11,749 bases of DNA from WHTF01 sp964482425. Its GTDB lineage: Bacteria > Desulfobacterota > Binatia > UBA9968. Each line of letters begins with the position of its first letter. Positions within the stretch are counted from its first letter, which is position 1. The notes under the pieces are model-generated. The model did no database searches, was not told where the DNA came from, and was given only the letters and a program-made list of their open reading frames with translations. The stretch covers positions 1 to 11,749 of the forward strand of contig CAYZXN010000190.1 in NCBI GenBank assembly GCA_964482425.1. The letters are read 5' to 3'. The translations under genes and the position numbers were made by a program. Below are positions 7,021-11,749 of this stretch, piece by piece.

Positions 7021-8064
7021 ATGTTAAATGGAAAATTACGCATCGCCCCGACCTGTTATCACGTGCTGCATCTGGTGCCAATCATGTCGGCTCATGAAAT
7101 GAATTTTCTCTACGATGAAGGTCTGCAGGCGCCGGACGGATCGCCCGCCTATGAAATCGTATCCGATCCCATGGTGCCGTTCGGCCTTGAGAAGCTAGGC
7201 ATATCGCAGGCGATGAAGGAAAAGTCAGTGGATATCGCGCTGGACGTTCAATCTCGCACAGTCTTTTTTCAGCGCGCGCGCGGCGCGGACCTCTATGTTA
7301 TAGCCGGATGGCGTAACCAGCATACCAACGTGTGGGTTGGCCCGCCGCATATTAAGTCTTTGGCTGATTTAAAAGGCAAGCGCGTCGGCATCAGCGATTT
7401 CAACAGTATTCGCCATTGGGCCATACAAATCCAACTAAAAAAGGCCGGATTGGATCTGGAGCGCGATATCGAATGGGTAAGGATCGGCGTCAATTCCCGG
7501 CTTCACATGGAGGCCATCAGAAGCGGCAGAGTCGAATGCGCTCCGGTGCCGCCATGGTATGCCGAGGACCTCAGGAAAGAGGGCTGTAATGCGCTGGTTT
7601 CGCCAGCCGAGCAATACCCCGATGGCCGTCCCGAACGAATCATCGCCGCCACCGGTCGAATCCTCGAGGAGCGGCCGGATCTGGTTAAAAGTTTTCTCAA
7701 GGGCCTGATCCGATCCTACTGGTTCATGCGCGACATGCCGAAAAACTACCAGGTCGTCAACAGCCTCGAAAAAAGGCTCCGGCTGCAGAGCGCCGATCCC
7801 GAAGAACGTGTGGTGACAAAATCGTCGCGTACGGTACGCGATCTCGAGGCCATGCCATTCCCTATCGATGGCAAGGCGAGCGGATTTGAGGATATGCTCA
7901 AGGAGGAGGAGCGCCTCGGCGAGCTTAACTATGAAGTACCGGCGATAAAAGATGTTTGTGCCCAGGATCTCGTCCAGGAAGCATACAAGGAGTTAAGTGA
8001 GCGAAACGAACTGGACGCTGAACATCAACGCTTGCGTAAAATAGCTGAACGCTGGGGTTATTAA
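7021..8064 (+). CDS. NMT1/THI5-like substrate-binding-fold protein without signal peptide
   Basis: This 347-residue protein has the periplasmic-binding-protein type II fold typical of the SsuA/THI5/NMT1 group. Its diagnostic stretch is IKSLADLKGKRVGISDFNSI (111-130), the 'S-x-x-DLKGK-x-VG' motif at the first lobe crossing. The second lobe includes DIEWVRIGVNSRLHMEAIRSGRV (149-171, ending in a 'sum-over-targets' helix), and a conserved-looking helical region with ERPDLVKSFLKGLIRSYWFM follows (217-236). The N-terminus MLNGKLRIAPTCYHVLHLVP has no hydrophobic signal sequence or lipobox, so the protein probably stays in the cytoplasm. No permease or ATPase genes are adjacent. The CCCFC motif of yeast THI5 pyrimidine synthase is absent, so that enzyme activity is not supported. 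It follows the GlmL-like gene on the same strand and may be cotranscribed with it. It could be a ligand sensor or an enzyme using this fold, for example of the dihydroxyphthalate decarboxylase type, but its ligand is unknown. Confidence 0.75.
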   Translation: MLNGKLRIAPTCYHVLHLVPIMSAHEMNFLYDEGLQAPDGSPAYEIVSDPMVPFGLEKLGISQAMKEKSVDIALDVQSRTVFFQRARGADLYVIAGWRNQHTNVWVGPPHIKSLADLKGKRVGISDFNSIRHWAIQIQLKKAGLDLERDIEWVRIGVNSRLHMEAIRSGRVECAPVPPWYAEDLRKEGCNALVSPAEQYPDGRPERIIAATGRILEERPDLVKSFLKGLIRSYWFMRDMPKNYQVVNSLEKRLRLQSADPEERVVTKSSRTVRDLEAMPFPIDGKASGFEDMLKEEERLGELNYEVPAIKDVCAQDLVQEAYKELSERNELDAEHQRLRKIAERWGY

Positions 8065-8071
8065 GCAACCC

Positions 8072-8091
8072 GCGCGTGTTCATGATCGCGC
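8072..8091. terminator. Weak hairpin between convergent genes
   Basis: GCGCG (8072-8076) can pair with CGCGC (8087-8091) in the 32-base gap between the convergent NMT1-like and ExeA-like stops. There is no T-run, so termination here is uncertain. Confidence 0.2.
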
Positions 8092-8096
8092 ATCGA

Positions 8097-9590
8097 TCAG
8101 TTGATTCCGGCGGTTTGCTGGCGATTTTTCTTCGGTTTCTCGAAGAAAGCATCGTGACGATGGACATAGCCGCGTATGGTTCGCCCCTCGAATGAGGTTT
8201 GGATTTGGAAATAGTCGCCTTTCGAACTCAAAACTTTTATCCGTGTAGCCGGTTTCAAAGTCGCTATGATAGAGGCGTCCGCCCGCGGGCTGCCGCGCAC
8301 GAAAGTGAAAGGCTCTGAGATATCGAATGTTCCCACCGACGACTCTTTTACTTTCGTCTTCATTTGTTGAGCTTGCCGGGATGGCTGCTCCGCACTGGAG
8401 GCTATGGGCTGCAGGCTAAGGGGGTGTATTCCAACGTTTTGTGGGAGCTCAATATTTGCGGCGAGACCTTTCCGAAACCGGTCGACAGAAATTGCATCGC
8501 CGTTGTGGGTGACCGGAAAATCTTCATAGGTACTCTGGGGCCGCAGACGGCGTTCTTCGGCTACCCGCGAGTCGGCGATGTAATCTCTGACTTGTTGCGA
8601 GTAGAGCGCCCCGCCGACACCGCCGAGGATAAAAAGGATTATGGCAATTCCCATCGGCGCCCATCGCAATCTGCTCATCGGCCGGCGTTTGGGGGCGGCG
8701 GCGAACCCGGCAGAGCCAGATCCGGTTGAACTGATATCGATCGGTTCGTCGCCTGACCCGGCGATGCCCAAAGACCACGCTTCTCTCTCTATACCGAGGT
8801 CACGAGCGACCTCATCGATCATTTCGTTGGTGACGCGTTGTGCCGATTCGGCGTATGCCAGTAGCAGGGCATTGTCGCTGATAATGTTGATGACTCTTGG
8901 AATTCCGGCCGAGTAGGATGCGATCAGGGCGACTGCTCCGTTATCGAACAACTGCTCGCCCGTATAACCCGCCTCTCGAAGTCTGAATTCTATGTAGCGA
9001 CCGACTTCATCTTGCTGAAGCGGGGCGAGCCGGCAATGAAGGACTACCCGTTGCTTGAGGTGTCTCAGCGCCAATTGGTTGAGTCTTGTTTCCAGCTCCG
9101 GCTGGCCGGTCAAGACGATCTGCACTAGTCTCTCGCCATCGATTTCGAAGTTGGAGAGGAATCTAATGCCTTCAAACATTTCATCGCTGAGGTTTTGAGC
9201 CTCGTCGACGAGCAGAGCGACAGTGTGTCCGCGTTGGTGCTGCGCAATGAAATATTCGCGCAGCTGTTCGATGCCGGCGACGCGATCGGTTCCATCGCCG
9301 GCAATGCCCAACTGGCGCGAAACCAGCCGGAAGAGCTCTGTAGACGTAAGTTGATCGTATGAGACGAAAACTCCATGAGTCGTGGCTGCCAAGCTCCGCA
9401 TCATCTTGTCCAGCAAGGTGGTCTTTCCCGTACCAACCTCGCCGCTCATGACGATCAATCCTTTCTTCCATTCAATGCCGTAACGGAGGTTGGCAAATGC
9501 CTCCTCGTAGAGGATGTTGGTGTAAAAGAAGCGGGAATTCGGAGTGGCACTGAACGGTGGTTCTCGGAAGCCGAAGTGTTGATTGTACAT
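8097..9590 (-). CDS. ExeA/GspA-like AAA ATPase with transmembrane and SH3-like domains
   Basis: This 497-residue protein begins with the family signature MYNQHFGFREPPFSATPNSRFFY, which supports the ATG at 9590 even though it lacks a Shine-Dalgarno (an in-frame stop lies three codons upstream). The cytoplasmic AAA module has Walker A GEVGTGKTT (50-58), Walker B VALLVDEAQ (124-132), a sensor-1-like VLTGQPEL (159-166) and a sensor-2-like GIPRVIN (229-235). A basic stretch (KRRPMSRLRW) precedes one membrane helix (about 311-330). The C-terminal part would be outside the membrane. It has a low-complexity linker and an SH3-like domain (about 418-485, with PFTFVRGSPRADASIIATL and GRTIRGYVHR). ExeA/GspA relatives assemble the type II secretion secretin through peptidoglycan, and related ATPases serve polysaccharide export and pili. 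SH3-like domains often bind peptidoglycan or peptides. No ExeB, secretin or exosortase gene is in view, so its machine is unknown. Confidence 0.85.
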   Translation of the reverse strand: MYNQHFGFREPPFSATPNSRFFYTNILYEEAFANLRYGIEWKKGLIVMSGEVGTGKTTLLDKMMRSLAATTHGVFVSYDQLTSTELFRLVSRQLGIAGDGTDRVAGIEQLREYFIAQHQRGHTVALLVDEAQNLSDEMFEGIRFLSNFEIDGERLVQIVLTGQPELETRLNQLALRHLKQRVVLHCRLAPLQQDEVGRYIEFRLREAGYTGEQLFDNGAVALIASYSAGIPRVINIISDNALLLAYAESAQRVTNEMIDEVARDLGIEREAWSLGIAGSGDEPIDISSTGSGSAGFAAAPKRRPMSRLRWAPMGIAIILFILGGVGGALYSQQVRDYIADSRVAEERRLRPQSTYEDFPVTHNGDAISVDRFRKGLAANIELPQNVGIHPLSLQPIASSAEQPSRQAQQMKTKVKESSVGTFDISEPFTFVRGSPRADASIIATLKPATRIKVLSSKGDYFQIQTSFEGRTIRGYVHRHDAFFEKPKKNRQQTAGIN

Positions 9591-9690
9591 AAGGAGCTAA
9601 TGCGGCTTCTTCGATTGTGCCGACCGCCAAACATTGAGGCTTATCACATTTGAACCCGCACAACGGGGAGGCTGTGACGGGCTGTTGTGA

Positions 9691-9741
9691 TTTGTTTTTC
9701 CACTCATGAGAAAACAAACGTGTCGCGGGCAGTGATCCCGC
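9691..9741 (-). other. Structured leader of the ExeA-like gene
   Basis: Two hairpins lie in the predicted 190-base untranslated leader. TTTGTTTT (9691-9698) pairs with AAAACAAA (9711-9718), and GCGGG (9725-9729) pairs with CCCGC (9737-9741). I recognise no known riboswitch. They may affect translation or mRNA stability. Confidence 0.3.
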
Positions 9742-9787
9742 AATTCCAGAACCCAACGTCAACTGGTACAAAATAAAACACATTTGT

Positions 9788-9818
9788 ATTATTCACACAA
9801 GCTGGGCCTTGTTGTCAA
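9788..9818 (-). promoter_or_regulatory. Candidate sigma70 promoter for the ExeA-like gene
   Basis: A perfect minus-strand -35 box TTGACA (9813-9818) is followed after 19 bases by AATAAT (9788-9793), or after 17 by a poorer TGAATA. It would give a leader of about 190 bases. The -35 match is the best in the window, but the spacing is slightly long. Confidence 0.45.
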
Positions 9819-10140
9819 GGAGTTTTTTGGAGGGTGGTCAGACTGCAGAGAGTCTTGGAGTGTTTCGTCCAACTTGAGGGCGCGGCGAGAGACTACAATT
9901 CGTCTATCGCCCGGCAAAAGTCGATGCGTTTTTGTCACGGATTGTTGCCGAACGCAGCATTGACGCCGCACGTGATGGTCCGCCACCGTAAATTCGTTCT
10001 TTTGGCCAAGCAAAACAATAGGAGCGATCGAGAAGCTAACGGCTTTAAAATGGGTTGATCATCGTCTCACAGGTGCCGCCGCTCGCACTCTACACTCGAA
10101 TCGAACCGAGACGCGAGCAGAGCAGCGGCGCGCGCTGTGT
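9819..10140. other. Intergenic stretch between the encapsulin stop and the ExeA-like promoter
   Basis: No gene is supported. A 74-codon plus-strand frame (9834-10058) starts with GTG and overlaps an antisense frame of similar length, and neither looks like a protein. The notable content is the long stem-loop at 10075-10129, which would form at the 3' end of the encapsulin transcript. Confidence 0.5.
10075..10129 (-). terminator. Long stem-loop after the encapsulin gene
   Basis: Minus-strand GCCGCTGCTC (10129-10120) pairs with GAGCGGCGGC (10084-10075) over ten bases. The single non-Watson-Crick position is a U-G wobble on this strand but a C-A mismatch on the plus strand, which favours an RNA made in the encapsulin direction. 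The 35-base loop contains an inner CTCG/CGAG helix. No strong U-run follows, so it may be a processed or stabilising 3' structure, or a rho-dependent end. Confidence 0.4.
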
Positions 10141-10956
10141 TTATTCAACGCTATCTTCAGAAGCCGTAATCGTGCAGATTGCGTCGGGCGCTTCAATCTT
10201 GAGAACCATGGATTCGCTGACGGTAAAGTGCTCGTGTGCGGCATCCGGAGCAAGATAGTTAACGTGCATGTCTTGTCCCAGAACTATCGAGCCGACGTCT
10301 TTTGCTACCAGTACGCCACCTTGGATGTCAGCCTTTACGATACCGCGCGTGCACAACCGCTTAAGATGTTCAATCTGCAGAAGCTCAGTGCCTGCATAGC
10401 GGCGGAAAAGATTATTGTACAGCGCAGGGGCCAAAGCCAACCCATAGGGCCCGCGGTAACCCTTGCCGTCTAAAATATTCACGGCAGAGAGGACGACATC
10501 CAAAACCTCATCGACATTGCCCCATTTACCTTTCAGAACGTTTCTTCCCTCGACATTGAGCAGACCGAAGAGACGGAAGTCCGGCGAACCCTGGTATACG
10601 AACCCCTCCTCACGAGCCGCTACCGCCTGACCGGCGTCTTCCGCTACCTTGAGGTTTAATGGCTGGCTGGTCTCTTGAGAGGCTGCAATCCGGCGTTTCG
10701 AAAGAGAAAAACGGCGATAAATCATCGGGATGGATAACGCATGGCTGACAACCGCACTCGCTTCTCCCGGCGCCGGTTCCCGGCAGACGTCGTCGTTGCC
10801 TACTTCGAGGGTCGTCAGTCCGAGTCCATAGGGCCCCTCGACATCTATGATTCTGCGACCCGTGATGATGTCGCGGGCAGCCGCAGTGGCCGCTTGCTCG
10901 ACTTTGCCCAGTAAGTCCGGCGTCACCATCCCCCTTGGAATTAATTGATCGGCCAT
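10141..10956 (-). CDS. Family 1 encapsulin shell protein
   Basis: This 271-residue protein has the HK97 phage-capsid fold of family 1 encapsulins (the former linocin M18 or 'bacteriocin' family), which self-assemble into hollow icosahedral shells, usually 60-mers. Supporting segments are GRRIIDVEGPYGLGLTTLEVG (residues 33-53, split as GRRIIDVEGPYG and LGLTTLEVG), PMIYRRFSLSKRRI (77-90), AREEGFVYQG (114-123), GYRGPYGLALAP (166-177) and the closing FTVSESMVLKIEAPDAICTI (244-263). The N-terminal helix, which in relatives helps line the cargo pocket, starts MADQLIPRGMVTPDLLGKVE and is more divergent than usual. The ATG is one base after the ferritin stop, and its ribosome binding site is inside the ferritin gene, so translation is probably coupled. 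The cargo is almost certainly the upstream encapsulated ferritin. The protein is cytoplasmic, and three cysteines (58, 202, 261) are present. Confidence 0.92.
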   Translation of the reverse strand: MADQLIPRGMVTPDLLGKVEQAATAAARDIITGRRIIDVEGPYGLGLTTLEVGNDDVCREPAPGEASAVVSHALSIPMIYRRFSLSKRRIAASQETSQPLNLKVAEDAGQAVAAREEGFVYQGSPDFRLFGLLNVEGRNVLKGKWGNVDEVLDVVLSAVNILDGKGYRGPYGLALAPALYNNLFRRYAGTELLQIEHLKRLCTRGIVKADIQGGVLVAKDVGSIVLGQDMHVNYLAPDAAHEHFTVSESMVLKIEAPDAICTITASEDSVE

Positions 10957-10957
10957 C

Positions 10958-11335
10958 TCAGTTTCCTTTCATGTCGCCAATGGTCGTGCGCCTGTTTGAT
11001 CGATCAACATCCGGAGCCTGGCGTTCTTCCCCGTTTTCTACTGCTTCTTCTATCTTAGTGATATCTCCGCTGGTAAAGAGGTAAGTCTTCAAAGCCTCAT
11101 CAAACTTGGGTAGTTTGCGCCGTATCCACTCGAGAGTCATGGAGGCGTGTTCAATTTCTTCGTTCATGTTGTGTTCCAAAATGGCGCTGAGCTCACGGTC
11201 GGCGGCCGCGTCGACACGCTGCCTGTACCAATCGATGGCTTCGAGTTCCTCCATCAGTGAAACAATCGCGCGATGAATGTCGATGGTCTCGGGCTTAAGT
11301 TTATCAGCAGGTTCGTGCAATCCTTCGCTGGCCAT
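10958..11335 (-). CDS. Encapsulated ferritin-like protein (EncFtn)
   Basis: This 125-residue ferroxidase cargo converts Fe(II) to Fe(III) for storage inside an encapsulin shell. EncFtn monomers have two main antiparallel helices and form the iron site only as dimers, built into decamers. The ferritin-like part (about 7-96) aligns with my recollection of the Rhodospirillum rubrum protein. The motif EELEAIDWYRQRVD (29-42) supplies Glu30, Glu32, Trp36 and Tyr37, and NMNEEIEHA (56-64) supplies Glu60 and His63, corresponding to R. rubrum Glu32, Glu34, Trp38, Tyr39, Glu62 and His65. TYLFTSGDI follows. Residues 97-116 are a flexible charged linker, and the end RTTIGDMKGN resembles the cargo-loading peptide (usual core LTVGSLR), with Asp and Met replacing Ser and Leu. 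A Shine-Dalgarno (GGAAGGAA) lies about six bases before the ATG. It is first in a two-gene operon with the shell gene. Confidence 0.92.
   Translation of the reverse strand: MASEGLHEPADKLKPETIDIHRAIVSLMEELEAIDWYRQRVDAAADRELSAILEHNMNEEIEHASMTLEWIRRKLPKFDEALKTYLFTSGDITKIEEAVENGEERQAPDVDRSNRRTTIGDMKGN
10962..10969 (-). promoter_or_regulatory. Encapsulin ribosome binding site inside the cargo gene
   Basis: AAAGGAAA lies in the last codons of the ferritin gene, seven bases (from GGA) before the encapsulin ATG at 10956. The same bases encode the Lys-Gly of the ferritin's terminal peptide, so shell translation depends on the cargo's 3' end. Confidence 0.65.
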
Positions 11336-11359
11336 GAAAATTCCTTCCGTCGTGAAAAT

Positions 11360-11369
11360 GTTCTAGAAC
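11360..11369. promoter_or_regulatory. Palindrome at the encapsulin operon start site
   Basis: GTTCTAGAAC is a perfect 10-bp inverted repeat beside the predicted transcription start (about 11371). It is well placed for a repressor operator. It does not match the Fur consensus as I know it, and the factor is unknown. Confidence 0.35.
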
Positions 11370-11377
11370 TCCCCGTA

Positions 11378-11406
11378 AGTATGTTAGAGAAGACCGGGTC
11401 GATCAA
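11378..11406 (-). promoter_or_regulatory. Candidate sigma70 promoter of the encapsulin operon
   Basis: On the minus strand TTGATC (11401-11406) and CATACT (11378-11383) are exactly 17 bases apart, each with four of six consensus matches. The predicted start near 11371 gives a leader of about 36 bases to the ferritin ATG. Confidence 0.45.
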
Positions 11407-11749
11407 GATAGGGGGCGGTTATTTTTCCTACACGGCAACCAGGCTAACCCTCAGATGATGATAACCCATTCCAACTCCGCAACCGCGTCCATCGCCATAA
11501 TGAGGATGTAAGCAACAGTAAAGTATCGCTACGTTACAATATCGCCCAGCAATAGCTTGTCGTCTGAGAGCGCTGAGTAACCGTGGGTTGTTTGATTGTT
11601 GATAAAAGAGAGGGGAGAAATACGGCAGAGCTTATCCAAGCCTTATTCGCTGTGGTGGCGGTAACTCCGGTAAGTGCTTCACCTGGAAACAGTTCAAGCG
11701 ATGCGTTCACTCGTGTCGTAACCAGTTGTTCCCCTCATCCCGGCAGCCT

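Larger units (their letters stand above)
11336..11749. other. Right-edge stretch without a supported gene
   Basis: The part nearest 11336 holds the operon promoter and palindrome. From about 11410 to the end I find no gene. A plus-strand frame stays open from about 11580 to the edge (with LIQALFAVVAVTPVSASPG, which is signal-peptide-like), but it has no ATG and only weak GTG or TTG options, so I do not call it. No repeats or RNA genes were seen. Confidence 0.4.

Noticed and set aside
7021..8064. THI5-type pyrimidine synthase
   Set aside because: The fold is similar, but the CCCFC iron-binding motif is missing and no thiamine genes are adjacent.
9834..10058. 74-codon plus-strand frame with GTG start
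   Set aside because: The GTG is poorly spaced from AAGGAG, an antisense frame of equal length overlaps it, and there is no protein signature.
10141..11335. Prophage capsid gene, since encapsulin shares the HK97 fold
   Set aside because: No portal, terminase, protease or tail genes are present, and the adjacent EncFtn with a loading peptide identifies an encapsulin operon.
11575..11749. Plus-strand frame open to the right edge
   Set aside because: There is no ATG or credible ribosome binding site, and too little sequence to judge.

Overview
The window looks like chromosome from a Gram-negative, probably a pseudomonadotal (proteobacterial) bacterium of moderate-to-high GC. The evidence is a long AsmA-family envelope protein with an N-terminal membrane anchor, an ExeA/GspA-type membrane ATPase, and an encapsulated ferritin closely resembling the Rhodospirillum rubrum type. 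A betaproteobacterial source is possible, but nothing here settles the genus. I see no insertion sequence, CRISPR array, rRNA or complete tRNA.

Layout, left to right. An open reading frame runs off the left edge on the minus strand (1-278). A gene-poor stretch follows, holding a well-supported 47-residue single-pass membrane protein (622-765, minus). Next comes a cluster of hairpins ending in a clear intrinsic terminator (about 1147-1272), which may be a small structured RNA or a tRNA remnant. Then come a 12-helix major facilitator transporter (1491-2720, plus) and a convergent 823-residue AsmA-like protein (2756-5227, minus). Divergent from AsmA is a two-gene plus-strand unit. It encodes a GlmL/MutL-type ASKHA ATPase (5517-6959) and a substrate-binding-fold protein of the NMT1/THI5 type with no signal peptide (7021-8064). 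Convergent to that unit is an ExeA-like AAA ATPase with a transmembrane helix and a C-terminal SH3-like domain (8097-9590, minus).

The right end carries the clearest functional unit, a two-gene minus-strand operon. The first gene is an encapsulated ferritin-like ferroxidase (10958-11335) and the second a family 1 encapsulin shell protein (10141-10956), separated by one base. The ferritin keeps the expected metal-ligand residues and ends in a cargo-loading-like peptide (TTIGDMKGN). Together the pair should build a protein nanocompartment that oxidises and stores iron. The shell gene's ribosome binding site lies inside the codons of that peptide. A sigma70-like promoter with a 10-bp palindrome next to its predicted start site precedes the operon, and a long stem-loop follows it.

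The remaining genes do not form one obvious pathway. The most puzzling is the GlmL-like protein. Its known relatives sit beside B12-dependent carbon-skeleton mutases, but here no mutase is visible and the partner is a probably cytosolic binding-protein fold with no transporter genes.
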